DNA from: Anaeromonas sp052088025
GTDB lineage: Bacteria > Bacillota > Clostridia > Tissierellales > SIT17
NCBI RefSeq assembly: GCF_052088025.1
Contig: NZ_JBQCYD010000001.1
Location: 62,001 to 126,000 of the forward strand
Length of the DNA stretch: 64,000 nucleotides
Direction of reading: 5' to 3'
Position 1 is the first letter of the stretch; each line of letters begins with the position of its first letter. Position numbers and translations under genes: made by a program. Positions 17,146-27,494 of the stretch are shown here, one piece after another. Below the pieces are notes generated by a model, which saw only the letters and a program-made list of their open reading frames with translations, did not search any database and was not told the origin of the DNA.

Positions 17146-17793
17146 CTAATATTTTTCATCTATTAATACACCTGAATAGTTTATTTCAATATCATCATAT
17201 CCATTTGTATTGTTATTTGTAGGTACTTTTATTGATTTGAATTTATTATATATATCCTTCATTAATATTTTCAAATTATTTATAGAATCATCAAAATTTT
17301 CCATAGATTTAATTTTATCTATAAATTTATTTGTATCTAATTTAAGTTTGCCATCATTTATTATATTTATCCCAGTTTCAGATAAGGTATAGCTGTGATT
17401 TTTTACTGTTTCTTTGATGTCTAAGCTATAACTAGTCCTAAATTCCTTATCTAATATCTCTAAAGAACCTAGTGCTGAATTATACTTATCTAATAATTTT
17501 TTCATATTATAAATACTATAATTTTTATTTAACTCAAATAATTTGATCTCTTTTTCAAGGCTTATTTCACTATGATAAAAGCCATAATAATGTTCTTTTA
17601 ATCTTTCTAAATCATCATAAAATTGATCAGATGCTAATAAATGATTGGCATTTGAGTAAGAAGTATTATTTTCCGTTCTACTTGCAGGTTCTACTCTGTC
17701 TATATTAGAAGTATTTAAAACCTGCCTATTTCTTTCTACAAAACTATTATGAATCCTTCTTTTAGTTCTTGAAGTACTAGATACTCGTGTCAT
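17146..17793 (-). CDS. Unknown coiled-coil protein
   Basis: A soluble 215-residue protein with a basic, Ser/Thr/Asn-rich, probably disordered first 50 residues (TRVSSTSRTKRRIHNSF) and then long helical stretches. The segment SETGINIINDGKLKLDTNKFIDKIKS resembles the 'GI...DG.L.LD..KF' element of the flagellar cap protein FliD, but no flagellar genes are nearby and the rest does not match. AGAGGAAG seven bases before ATG 17793 fixes the start. It ends 11 bases before the GH31 start, so the two may be cotranscribed, without an obvious functional link. Confidence 0.75.
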   Translation of the reverse strand: MTRVSSTSRTKRRIHNSFVERNRQVLNTSNIDRVEPASRTENNTSYSNANHLLASDQFYDDLERLKEHYYGFYHSEISLEKEIKLFELNKNYSIYNMKKLLDKYNSALGSLEILDKEFRTSYSLDIKETVKNHSYTLSETGINIINDGKLKLDTNKFIDKIKSMENFDDSINNLKILMKDIYNKFKSIKVPTNNNTNGYDDIEINYSGVLIDEKY

Positions 17794-17853
17794 TATAACA
17801 CTTCCTCTCATCTTTTACTTCTTTATACCCAAAAAATCTATTCTTATAGTATA

Positions 17854-19518
17854 TTATGCTACTTCCTCAGGCATATAACCTTTAAATTGAGATTTATATA
17901 ATTTAGAATATAGCTTTTCATTCTTTAATAATTCTTCATGCGTTCCTTTTTCTTCTATACCCTTATCTGTTAATACTACAATCTTATCTGCATTTTTTAT
18001 AGTAGATAATCTATGGGCAATAACTATAGTAGTTCTTCCTTTTGATAGTTTTTCTAATGCTTTTTGAATCTTAATTTCTGTTTCATTATCTAATGCACTA
18101 GTTGCTTCATCAAGTATTAAAATAGGTGGATTCTTAAGAAAAACCCTAGCTATAGAAATTCTTTGTTTTTGTCCTCCTGATAATCTTACGCCCTTTTCTC
18201 CAATATATGTTTTATATCCATTAGGTAAAGTCATTATAAAATCATGAATATTTGAATTTTTTGCTGCATCTATTACTTCTTCATGTGTAGCATCTGACCT
18301 ACCATATAATATGTTTTCTTCTATAGTCCCAGTAAATAAAAACACATCTTGTTGAACAAAACCAATATTTTCTCTTAATGATTTGATCTTTATTTTCTTT
18401 ATATCTATATCATCTATAGTTACACTACCTTCATCTACTTCATAAAATCTAGGTATTAAATTACATAAAGTGGATTTTCCTCCACCAGAAGGCCCAACTA
18501 GTGCAAATGTCTTTCCATGTGCAATGTCTAAATCTATGCCCTTTAATACTGTTTCAGCTTCATCAACAATATCAGGTTTAACCTCTAATATCTGTAAGAA
18601 TCTTTCAAATCCAGTCATTCCATCTTGAAATTGTTGAGTAAATTGAGTGAGTCTTCTAATTGGTTGCATAAAGAAATTTATAAATAATAAAAAGGCTAAT
18701 AAATCAGAAAAATTCATAGTATCATTCGTTATGAATATACCTCCAACACTTATAACTACAAGATTAAGCATGTTTATTAAAAAGTTCATTCCTGTAAAAA
18801 ATTCTGCCATAGATTTAAAGGCAAATTCTCTTGAATCTTTAAATTCCCTATTTCCTATTTCAAACTTATACATTTCATATTCTTCATTAGCAAAAGATTT
18901 TGCTACTCTTATTCCAGATAAACTATCTTGTAATTGAGAATTCACATTTGCTATTTTCTTTTTTACCGTCCTAAATGCATGATTCATTTTATTTCTCTTT
19001 TTGAATGCAAAAAATAACATCACTGGTATAAAGGTAAAAACTATTAATGTGAGTGGTATATTTATAGTAAACATGAGTATAAAAGAACCTATAAGCATTA
19101 TGATAGATAAAAACAAATCTTCTGGCCCATGATGAGCAAGTTCTGATATCTCTCTTAGATCATTTACTATCCTAGACATAAGATTACCTGTTTTCACCTT
19201 ATCAAAATAACTAAAAGGCAAGGTTTGAATATGTGAGAATAAATCTTTTCTCATATTAGCTTCCATTCTAGCGCCCACTACATGACCCCAATAGTCCACT
19301 ATATAGTTAAGAATAGCCCTAATTATAAATAATACTACCAAAGCCCCTGTTATGATATAAAGTTCTCTCATTTTTCCATTTGGTATTATATCTCTTGTAA
19401 ACTCTCTAGTTACCATAGGGAATATTAAATCTATTACAGCTATTAAAAAAGCAGATACCATATCTAATATAAATAATTTCTTATGGGGCTTATAATAAGA
19501 TGCAAATTTTTTCAACAT
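17854..19518 (-). CDS. ABC exporter, fused membrane and ATPase domains
   Basis: A 554-residue half-transporter of the MsbA/MDR type. Six membrane helices fill about residues 15-300 and contain the coupling pattern TGNLMSRIVNDL; the ATPase domain follows with Walker A GPSGGGKST, signature LSGGQKQRISIARVFL, Walker B PILILDEATSALD and the H-loop IAHRLSTI. It should work as a homodimer exporting a lipid, peptide or drug. There is no partner gene. The substrate cannot be told. Confidence 0.94.
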   Translation of the reverse strand: MLKKFASYYKPHKKLFILDMVSAFLIAVIDLIFPMVTREFTRDIIPNGKMRELYIITGALVVLFIIRAILNYIVDYWGHVVGARMEANMRKDLFSHIQTLPFSYFDKVKTGNLMSRIVNDLREISELAHHGPEDLFLSIIMLIGSFILMFTINIPLTLIVFTFIPVMLFFAFKKRNKMNHAFRTVKKKIANVNSQLQDSLSGIRVAKSFANEEYEMYKFEIGNREFKDSREFAFKSMAEFFTGMNFLINMLNLVVISVGGIFITNDTMNFSDLLAFLLFINFFMQPIRRLTQFTQQFQDGMTGFERFLQILEVKPDIVDEAETVLKGIDLDIAHGKTFALVGPSGGGKSTLCNLIPRFYEVDEGSVTIDDIDIKKIKIKSLRENIGFVQQDVFLFTGTIEENILYGRSDATHEEVIDAAKNSNIHDFIMTLPNGYKTYIGEKGVRLSGGQKQRISIARVFLKNPPILILDEATSALDNETEIKIQKALEKLSKGRTTIVIAHRLSTIKNADKIVVLTDKGIEEKGTHEELLKNEKLYSKLYKSQFKGYMPEEVA

Positions 19519-19600
19519 TTTACTTCCTCCTTATCTAAATTATCCTATATATAGTTTAATTCTAAAACTTATTAAAGTCAATATCTTTAGTGGCTCTAAA

Positions 19601-19642
19601 TAATAAAAAATGATGCCTTTATAAAGGCATCATTTTTTATTA
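19601..19642 (-). terminator. Terminator after nhaC-like gene
   Basis: TAATAAAAAATGATGCCTTT pairs with AAAGGCATCATTTTTTATTA around a 2-base centre. The stem lies 7 bases after the antiporter stop and has T-runs on both strands. Confidence 0.9.
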
Positions 19643-19648
19643 TTTAGT

Positions 19649-21229
19649 TTAATTAGCTTTTTTCTTTTTTATTGTTTTCTTTGTTATAGGATGAATACCA
19701 TATTTCTTTCTAGAGAGCTTTGATAATCCATACATAAGAGCAAATAATATTACTATACCAAGAGGTATGAGTATAGCTGGGCTAATGAAGAATTGTCCCC
19801 ATAATAGATACATTAAAAGTGCAACTACTGCGGTAGTTATTGCATATGGCACTTGTGTTGAAACATGATCTATATGATCTGCTCCAGAAAATATTGATGC
19901 AAGTACTGTAGTGTCTGATATTGGTGAACAATGGTCACCAAATATAGCCCCTGAAAATACTACTCCTGACATTGCTACTGAAAGATATGCATCATTTGTT
20001 AAAACATATGCTAGTGGTATAGCTATTGGTGTGAGTATAGTCATAGTTCCCCAAGATGTACCAGTTGCAAATGAAATTAACATTCCAAGTAAGAATATTA
20101 TAATTGGTACCATTACAAATGGTAAATTTTCAGGTATTGCTCTAACAATAAATCCAGCTAAATCCATTTCAGCAGTTACTGCACCCAAACTCCAAGCCAT
20201 TACAAGTATTACACATGCAAGTAGCATAAGTTTAAGTCCATCTACAAATGTATCCATAGTTTCTGCTAAATTCATTATTTTAGTAGAAAGAGCCATCACT
20301 ATTCCGGTTAAAGCCATTGCAAATGATCCCCATAAAAGTGCCTTTGCTGGGTCTGATGCACCTAATATATCTGTTATTCCTCCTGCTCCTCTTCCGGTAA
20401 ACCAGAAACCAAAAAGAGTAACTCCTACAAGTACTATTAAAGGAAGGAAAAAAGTTATAAGCATAGGTTTAGTATCTTTAGGCTCTCCTAATTCGTAATT
20501 TACATCAAGCATTGGTTTTGCACCATCACGAACAATTTTACCTTCAGTCACTGCCCTGTGTTCTGCCTTAAGCATAGGTCCAAAATCTCTTTCTGTTATA
20601 ACAAGCATTCCTACAAGAAGTACTGCCAATATACAATATAAGTTTAAAGGTATACTATAAAGATACCCAGTAAAGGGTTCAATGCTAGTTATTCCAGCTG
20701 TTTCCATACCAGTCTTTACCATACCTATTTGAAAAGCTATCCAGTCAGATATGAAAAAGGTTGCTACAGGAGCTGCAGTAGAGTCTAATATATATGATAA
20801 TCTTTCTGAGGATATTTTATGTTCTTCTGAAATATCCCTAAAAACATTACCTACTATTGCAGCATTTACATAATCGTTGAAGAAAATAACAATACCAAGT
20901 ACCCAAGCTCCTACTCCGGCAGCTTTCCTAGTCTTAATTCTTTTCCTTGCCCAAGTTGTAAGTGCTTTACTACCTCCAAGCCTCCAAATAAATGCAACCC
21001 CTGAGCCCATAAGTAGATTAAATAATAAAAGTTGAGCATTCCATTCATCAGTGATAGATCCTATTACAGTATTTAAGGTGTATACAACCCCACTAAAAGG
21101 ATTCCAACCTGATATTATCAACCCTCCTGAAAAAATCCCCAAAAATAAAGATATAAGAACTCTTTTTGTTATAAATGCCAAAGTTATAGCTACTAACGGG
21201 GGAATTATCGCAAGCCATCCATATTCCAT
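19649..21229 (-). CDS. NhaC-family Na+/H+ antiporter
   Basis: A 526-residue membrane protein with about 12 hydrophobic segments. Typical NhaC-family parts are FFNDYVNAAIVGNVFRDISEEHKIS, STAAPVATFFISDWIAFQIG, FATGTSWGTMTILTPIAIPLAY and GAIFGDHCSPISDTTVLASIFSGADHIDH. These proteins exchange Na+ for H+ or for organic acids (malate/lactate type) across the membrane. I start at 21229, which is eight bases from AAGGAG; GTG/ATG codons at 21238 and 21235 are too close to it. It is monocistronic. The exact exchanged solute is uncertain. Confidence 0.9.
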   Translation of the reverse strand: MEYGWLAIIPPLVAITLAFITKRVLISLFLGIFSGGLIISGWNPFSGVVYTLNTVIGSITDEWNAQLLLFNLLMGSGVAFIWRLGGSKALTTWARKRIKTRKAAGVGAWVLGIVIFFNDYVNAAIVGNVFRDISEEHKISSERLSYILDSTAAPVATFFISDWIAFQIGMVKTGMETAGITSIEPFTGYLYSIPLNLYCILAVLLVGMLVITERDFGPMLKAEHRAVTEGKIVRDGAKPMLDVNYELGEPKDTKPMLITFFLPLIVLVGVTLFGFWFTGRGAGGITDILGASDPAKALLWGSFAMALTGIVMALSTKIMNLAETMDTFVDGLKLMLLACVILVMAWSLGAVTAEMDLAGFIVRAIPENLPFVMVPIIIFLLGMLISFATGTSWGTMTILTPIAIPLAYVLTNDAYLSVAMSGVVFSGAIFGDHCSPISDTTVLASIFSGADHIDHVSTQVPYAITTAVVALLMYLLWGQFFISPAILIPLGIVILFALMYGLSKLSRKKYGIHPITKKTIKKKKAN

Positions 21230-21322
21230 ACACATCACTCCTTCTTATTTTTTATTTAAAATCCCCATAGTATATATATTCGACATAAATTCAAAATATC
21301 CTTTAATTTTTTGAATATTTTT

Positions 21323-24300
21323 TTATTTGCAAATCTTCTTATAATTACAGTAATTACATTTACTTATATCCTTTTTATAATCTATTTTTTCAGAATGTAA
21401 GTTTACAAAATTAATGAATTCTTTTATATTTGTCATGTTTTCTTTTAAAGCTTCATTTGATATATCTATGTGCAAATATTCTCCTGTTTTAAGCATCATT
21501 AATTTAGCACCTTTTATATGAACCCCATATAAATCTTTAACAATAGATGCATAAAGCTGCATTTGAGTAGAATATTTATTTATAATATACTCTTTGTTTT
21601 TAACTGCATTGGTTTTTAAATCAATTATTTCTCCTCCATCTTCATCTATAATTATCTTATCAATAATCCCTGATAACTTGATGTCAGATATATTATATAA
21701 AAAAGGAATTTCATTATATTCTTTCTTATCGTAAAAATCCTTCATCCTTATATAATTATCTAAATAAGGAGTTATTTCTTCAATTATTTCTTTTGAACTA
21801 TTAATATTGTTTTCCTTTAATACCTTTTTTATTATTTTCTCTTTATCTATATGACTATTATACAATTCACATATCCTATGAATTATAATTCCTTTTTGTG
21901 CACTAGCTAATACTTTTCCTTTACTTATAGCATTATTATTGTTAAATAAAGGAGTCTTTTCATAGTATTCATAGTAGAAACTTCTTTTACAATCTTTATA
22001 TTTCATATAAGAACTTATGCTTAAAGATTCAAATTTCTTTTTAATACTATTATTATAGCTATCAATTAAAGGAAATACATTATTATTAATATTTTTTTTA
22101 TTAAGATGATTTTCATTTAATATTTTAATGCCTTCATCTTCTTCATATGATAAGTCTATATTGTCTATATATTTTATATTTGGACTATCAAGATTTTCTT
22201 CTAGCATAGTTTTAAAAGAATTTTTATAATTACTTGCAGCAGCCTGACATCCTAGTATTAATTTTTCTTCTGCTCTTGTCATAGCTACATATAATATTCT
22301 TTTATTTTCCTCTAAATTTTCTTTTTTTTCTATATCCATTAAATTTGAATATATAAAAGATAACTCTTTACAAGCTTTATTATTTTGATCTAAATATTTT
22401 ATTCCCATACCCTTATCTTTTACATATAAGAAATCATGAGTTTTGCTTGGAAATGGCTTTGAAATTTGTGGTATTATTACAACTTTAAACTCTAAACCTT
22501 TAGATTTATGAATAGTTAATATGTTGACTGAATCTTTTTCTAATCCTACATTTTCTTTTTCAATATCTTGTCCATATTTTTTTAAATCTTCTATATGATT
22601 TAAAAATTCATTTAGATCCATATGTTCATCCATGACAATTTCTTTTGTATATGATATAAATCTTTCTACATTGGATTTTTTTTGAATATTATCATATAAA
22701 AGTAAGGAAATTTCTACAAAGTTAGTAAGATTTACTAATTCTATCAATAGTTCATCTAATCTTATAATTCCTTTTAAGTTACTTAATTGATCAATTATTT
22801 CATATCCAAGTTTTATTGTTTCACTTTCTTTTTCATTTTCAATGTAATCGTATATTTCTTGATCTGAAGCTCCTAGCATAGGACTTCTCAAATATCCTAC
22901 CAGGGCTAATAGGTCTTCTTTGTTATTTATAAGTTTTAATGCATTTATTATATCTATTATCTCTTGTGAATATAATAATCCATTTCCTGAAATTGTAGAA
23001 AAGGGTATATTATATTTTTTTAATTCTTCCTCATATAAAGATACATCTGTCATGGAGCGAAAAATCATTGCAAAATCATTATAATTATACTCCTTATCAT
23101 TTACTAATGATTTTATTCTTTTAGCTATTAAACTTGCTTCATATTTTTTGCTATATTCACCCTTGTCTTGAGATTGGGGAATATTCAAATCATCATTCTT
23201 TAATATTTCAACATCTACTTTACTTTTAGAAATTTTATTTGGATGAAGTATTTGATACTTTTCTTTCATTAATTTAAGGAAAAAATTATTTATTACTTTC
23301 ATTATTGTATCTTTAGTTCTAAAATTATCATCTAATGAAAGTACTAGCTTATCATTTTCTTTTAATATATCTTTTTTCACTTCATCAAATACTGAAATAT
23401 CTGCCCCTCTAAACCTATATATTGATTGTTTGGGATCGCCCACTACAAACAAATTATTTCTATCTAATGGCTTTTCTTTAGAACATAGCTTATATAATAT
23501 CTCTTTTTGTAAATTATCTGTATCTTGAAATTCATCTATCATTATATATTTGAATTTATCCCTATAATGATTTAAAATTTCATTATTGTTAAATAGTTTC
23601 AAAGTTAATATTTGTAAATCTTCATAATCTAATTTACATGCTTTTTCTTTTTTCTCAATATATTTTTCATCCAACAATCTTAATATATGAAAAATTGATA
23701 TATAGGTATCCTTATTCATCTTTTCTAATAATTTTAATGCGTGATCAATCTCTTTAGTAACTTCATCAATAGTTTCTTGAATCTTTTTATTTCTACCTAG
23801 ATTTTGCTTTATATATAATAATTTAAATAAATCTTCTTTTTTAATTTCTTTATCATCATCATTATAAAAGTCTATCCAAATATCACTATCTTTCAATTTA
23901 TTTATTTTTGATTTTTTAGTACAGTTTTCTATTAAATATGTGACCTTTTCTTTTATATAATCTAGATTGCTAAAGTTACATTTTAGATTATCAATATTAT
24001 TAATTGTTATATCTTCTACATCAGAGATGTCTTTACCTGTAGTTCTGATATTAAAATATATTTTTTTAATTGTATCTATTATATTTTCCTTATATGTGCT
24101 CTCTTCCATAGAAAAGGGAGTAAAGTATTCTAAAAACTTATAGACCTTATCATCATTTTCAATTTTTTTAATTAATATTTCTTTTAATATTTCATCAATA
24201 AATTTGCTTTTTTCATATTCCTCTAATATACCAAAGCCTGGTATAACTTTAGCTTCTATTGGATTTTCATTTAATATGTTTGAACAAAAAGCATGTATTG

Positions 24301-24604
24301 TTGAAATATTAGCCATTTCTAAATCTTCATATATTCGATTCCATTCTAAGTTTAATTTAGATTTTTCAATTATCTTTTTTCTGATTCTTTCTTTCATTTC
24401 GCTTTGAGCTTTTTTAGTAAAAGTAATTGCAACTATACCTTCAATTTCTTTATATTTTTCTAAATTTCCATTTTCTAATATATTTATATATCTATCCACT
24501 AGTACCTTGGTTTTACCACTTCCTGCTCCTGCATTTACAAGTAAATTTTGATCTATTATATTAATAGCTTGCTTCTGATTTTGTGTAAGCATCATATTCT
24601 TCAT
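21323..24604 (-). CDS. addA: ATP-dependent helicase/nuclease subunit A
   Basis: A 1093-residue protein with a UvrD-type helicase (Walker A NAGAGSGKT near residue 23, VAITFTKKAQSEMKERI, IMIDEFQDTD, VVGDPKQSIYRFRGAD, ILTIHKSKGLEF and RILYVAMTRAEEKLI) and a C-terminal PD-(D/E)XK nuclease (GIIDKIIIDE and EIIDLKTNA). It repairs double-strand breaks as a complex with AddB, which overlaps it by 44 bases upstream. An unusual trait is a four-Cys set in the nuclease domain: one Cys in YMKYKDCKRSFYYEY and three in the end CNYCNYKKIC, the pattern of an iron-sulfur cluster that is known from AddB rather than AddA in Bacillus. Confidence 0.95.
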   Translation of the reverse strand: MKNMMLTQNQKQAINIIDQNLLVNAGAGSGKTKVLVDRYINILENGNLEKYKEIEGIVAITFTKKAQSEMKERIRKKIIEKSKLNLEWNRIYEDLEMANISTIHAFCSNILNENPIEAKVIPGFGILEEYEKSKFIDEILKEILIKKIENDDKVYKFLEYFTPFSMEESTYKENIIDTIKKIYFNIRTTGKDISDVEDITINNIDNLKCNFSNLDYIKEKVTYLIENCTKKSKINKLKDSDIWIDFYNDDDKEIKKEDLFKLLYIKQNLGRNKKIQETIDEVTKEIDHALKLLEKMNKDTYISIFHILRLLDEKYIEKKEKACKLDYEDLQILTLKLFNNNEILNHYRDKFKYIMIDEFQDTDNLQKEILYKLCSKEKPLDRNNLFVVGDPKQSIYRFRGADISVFDEVKKDILKENDKLVLSLDDNFRTKDTIMKVINNFFLKLMKEKYQILHPNKISKSKVDVEILKNDDLNIPQSQDKGEYSKKYEASLIAKRIKSLVNDKEYNYNDFAMIFRSMTDVSLYEEELKKYNIPFSTISGNGLLYSQEIIDIINALKLINNKEDLLALVGYLRSPMLGASDQEIYDYIENEKESETIKLGYEIIDQLSNLKGIIRLDELLIELVNLTNFVEISLLLYDNIQKKSNVERFISYTKEIVMDEHMDLNEFLNHIEDLKKYGQDIEKENVGLEKDSVNILTIHKSKGLEFKVVIIPQISKPFPSKTHDFLYVKDKGMGIKYLDQNNKACKELSFIYSNLMDIEKKENLEENKRILYVAMTRAEEKLILGCQAAASNYKNSFKTMLEENLDSPNIKYIDNIDLSYEEDEGIKILNENHLNKKNINNNVFPLIDSYNNSIKKKFESLSISSYMKYKDCKRSFYYEYYEKTPLFNNNNAISKGKVLASAQKGIIIHRICELYNSHIDKEKIIKKVLKENNINSSKEIIEEITPYLDNYIRMKDFYDKKEYNEIPFLYNISDIKLSGIIDKIIIDEDGGEIIDLKTNAVKNKEYIINKYSTQMQLYASIVKDLYGVHIKGAKLMMLKTGEYLHIDISNEALKENMTNIKEFINFVNLHSEKIDYKKDISKCNYCNYKKICK

Positions 24605-27434
24605 CCTTTCTCTCTATTCTTTCTTTATTATATCTACATATAGTTTTATAAGGACAATATGCACTGCATTTACTAGGTTTAACAAAAAAGTTTCCTGAAT
24701 TTATGCCATCAATATAATTATTGATATGTGTCTTTGCAATATCTATCATATTATCTAGGTCTATTTTTTCTAATAGATAAGAATATTTTTTATCATTTAA
24801 AGTTATATAAGCCGTCTCTAAAATTTCATATTTCTTTTCTTTCATCACCATTGCATATATAGGTAATTGAAGGCTTGTACCCTTTTCAATATCTTTTATG
24901 TTTTTAGCAGATGAAGTTTTATAGTCATATATTATTAATCCTTGATTTTTCATATCAATCCTATCAATTTTCCCACATAATTTAATATCAAAATCTTCAG
25001 TAGTTAAAATAAAATCTTCATCATATCCAAATTTGTATTCGAAAAACTTAGGATTGATTTTTTCTTCTTTCAATCTTTCTAAATCTTTATATAAAAATTC
25101 TATTATATTTTTTTGTATGGATTCAATTCTTAAAGCCCATATGCCCTTTATATCTTGTAATTTAAATTCATTTTTAAATATCCTTATAAGTGATTTTTCT
25201 ATAATCTCAGGAATGTTTTGAGGCTCCTTACCCTTAAATCTACTATAAAATTCTGAGAGTACTATATGATATATATTTCCTTTATCTCTATTATCAAAAT
25301 CACCTTCTGATTCTTCCTCCTTTATATTTAATACATATTTGAAAAAATATTTAATAGGACATTCTGCATAAGTTTCTAAGCTACTTATACTAAATTTTTT
25401 ATCAATGAAATTGATATCACTATTGATATTGCCATCAAATTCAGTAAATTTAGATGAGTTTCTTTTACTTTCTACATCTACTTTTCTTTTTATATCATAT
25501 ATACTATTTTCATCTATAAAATTATACATATTTATAGCTTCTATAATATTTTCTTTTTTAGAATGCTTAAATAGTAAATTTTGAAAAATTTCTTTTTTAT
25601 CAAATATATCCAGTATATCTTTTGTTAAATCATAATTATTAGCTATATTTTTCATATTATTTTCATTTAAATCTAACTTATTCATTAATTCGTCTATAAA
25701 AATTGATTTAAAGGAAAGATCTGATATATTTTGATTACTATAAGATAAGCTTAACTTTGAATTTGCTCTAGATATTGAAATAGCAAATAATAGTTTTTCT
25801 TTGTCATATATTTCTTTTTTAGTTGGATATATAATCCCCTTGTCTTTTAAAAGTTCTTCATTTCTTTTATTGAAAAACCAATCATTTTTATATGTTTTAG
25901 GATATTTACCTTCACTTAAACCCACTATATATATTTCTTCAAAACTTAGACCCCTAGTTAAAGAAGGGTTTATTATATTTATACCATCTTTTCTTTTCTC
26001 CCTTATAACTATATCTTCTTTTTCAAATACTTTTTTTAATATCCTATAGAATGAATTTATATCAAATTCATCTTTGAAAAATACATGAAAACTTCTTTCT
26101 ATATTTTCTAAGATTTCATATAGTTTATTTATAAATCTTATATCCCTATAATATATTTCTTTGCTTTTATGCTCTAAATATAGTTTGTAAATATTACCTT
26201 GTAAATCAATATCTACAAGTATTTTTTTAATATAATCTATATCAAATCTTTCTTCTTTTAACAAATTAACCTTATCCTCAAATTCTTCTTTAATATTTAA
26301 ATAAGGCGAATCCATTACTTTAATTAGATTATCTTTGCTAAGATTTATCATTAAGTTAATTAATTTTAATAGATCTTTAGATATTGGTATATCTATCATT
26401 TTTTCTTTTTTTTCTAAATTATATAATATATTATAAGCATCTAGTTTCTTTAGGATTAAATCTTCATATATATCCAAATCATTTGAAACAATTGCTATTT
26501 TACTAGGGCTTATTCCATTCCTTATAGATTTATTTATTTGATCTGTTATCTTTGCAATTTCATCTTCTATCCTATTTGCTTTATTTATATTTAAAGTTCC
26601 CATATTAGAGATATTTGGTTTTTTTTCAGAAAATAATTTGCTTGATAATTCATCATAAAAAGTTTTTCCCTTATTTTCTTTGTCTTTTATAGTAAAACCT
26701 ATATTTTTTAAATCTTCTAATGTTTTTCTTATAGTAGTATATTCACTATCTGTTTTATATGGAATATTTATATAGATGTCTGTATTCATCTTTGATAATT
26801 GTTTTATTAGTTCAAATTCTTGATCTCTAAAATCAAAAAATTCATCAATTATTACTGTTTGTAAATCTTTAAATATATCTTTATTTTCATTGAAATTAAC
26901 TAATGCCTTTAAAAAAATCTCTTCTTTATCTAATAAATTATTTTCCTCTAAAAATATTTGATATTCTTTATATATGTAAAATATTTCTTTAAATTTTTTA
27001 TGATCATCTTTTTTTATTTTTATATCTTTATAATTAACAAAGTTTCTTTTCATTTCTCCTATTATATAAATCAGATTATCTATGAAATTATCACTTTTTA
27101 TATTACTTTTATAGAATTTTATCATATCCTTATCATCTAGTTTTTTAAGTAGATTTGATAATATGATTTGTTTTTCTATATCTCCAATTTCAATATAATT
27201 GGATTTATTGATTAATTTATCTACTATATCATCAAAAGTTATTACATTTAAATTAAAGGCTCCTTTAGAATCTTTTAACAACTCTTTTCTATATTTAATT
27301 AGTAAATTCCTTGATGGAAGTATATAATATAGTTTTTCGCATTCATTGTCTTCTATATATGTTTTTGATATTTTTATTAATTCATCTTTATATTTATTAT
27401 TTATATCACCAAAATAAACAATTTTATCATTCAT
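24561..27434 (-). CDS. addB: ATP-dependent nuclease subunit B
   Basis: A 957-residue AddB-like protein with an inactive helicase-like body (FDDIVDKLI, VIIDEFFDFRDQEFELI, SRANSKLSLSYSNQN) and a C-terminal nuclease: first Cys in YAECPIKYFFKY, nuclease residues LCGKIDRIDM and IIYDYKTSSAKN, and the final CSAYCPYKTIC, giving the four-Cys iron-sulfur site. It is shorter than the roughly 1150-residue Bacillus protein, and the first 15 residues (VYFGDINNKYKDEL) lack the G-x4-GK(S/T) loop found there. It works with AddA, encoded downstream with overlap. No RecA-type or Chi-related site was examined. Confidence 0.92.
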   Translation of the reverse strand: MNDKIVYFGDINNKYKDELIKISKTYIEDNECEKLYYILPSRNLLIKYRKELLKDSKGAFNLNVITFDDIVDKLINKSNYIEIGDIEKQIILSNLLKKLDDKDMIKFYKSNIKSDNFIDNLIYIIGEMKRNFVNYKDIKIKKDDHKKFKEIFYIYKEYQIFLEENNLLDKEEIFLKALVNFNENKDIFKDLQTVIIDEFFDFRDQEFELIKQLSKMNTDIYINIPYKTDSEYTTIRKTLEDLKNIGFTIKDKENKGKTFYDELSSKLFSEKKPNISNMGTLNINKANRIEDEIAKITDQINKSIRNGISPSKIAIVSNDLDIYEDLILKKLDAYNILYNLEKKEKMIDIPISKDLLKLINLMINLSKDNLIKVMDSPYLNIKEEFEDKVNLLKEERFDIDYIKKILVDIDLQGNIYKLYLEHKSKEIYYRDIRFINKLYEILENIERSFHVFFKDEFDINSFYRILKKVFEKEDIVIREKRKDGINIINPSLTRGLSFEEIYIVGLSEGKYPKTYKNDWFFNKRNEELLKDKGIIYPTKKEIYDKEKLLFAISISRANSKLSLSYSNQNISDLSFKSIFIDELMNKLDLNENNMKNIANNYDLTKDILDIFDKKEIFQNLLFKHSKKENIIEAINMYNFIDENSIYDIKRKVDVESKRNSSKFTEFDGNINSDINFIDKKFSISSLETYAECPIKYFFKYVLNIKEEESEGDFDNRDKGNIYHIVLSEFYSRFKGKEPQNIPEIIEKSLIRIFKNEFKLQDIKGIWALRIESIQKNIIEFLYKDLERLKEEKINPKFFEYKFGYDEDFILTTEDFDIKLCGKIDRIDMKNQGLIIYDYKTSSAKNIKDIEKGTSLQLPIYAMVMKEKKYEILETAYITLNDKKYSYLLEKIDLDNMIDIAKTHINNYIDGINSGNFFVKPSKCSAYCPYKTICRYNKERIERKDEEYDAYTKSEASY

Positions 27435-27494
27435 TTTATCACCTCAATAATTTTATACTTTTATTATATAACAAAAAAATCCTCATATAGAGGA

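Noticed and set aside
19911..20498. 195-codon plus-strand open frame
   Set aside because: It lies wholly antisense to the NhaC-type gene, has no ribosome site and is low in membrane or domain features; the opposite frame has clear family motifs.
20521..21314. Plus-strand frames opposite nhaC and its upstream region
   Set aside because: No ribosome sites, and promoter sequence of the minus-strand gene occupies part of the region.
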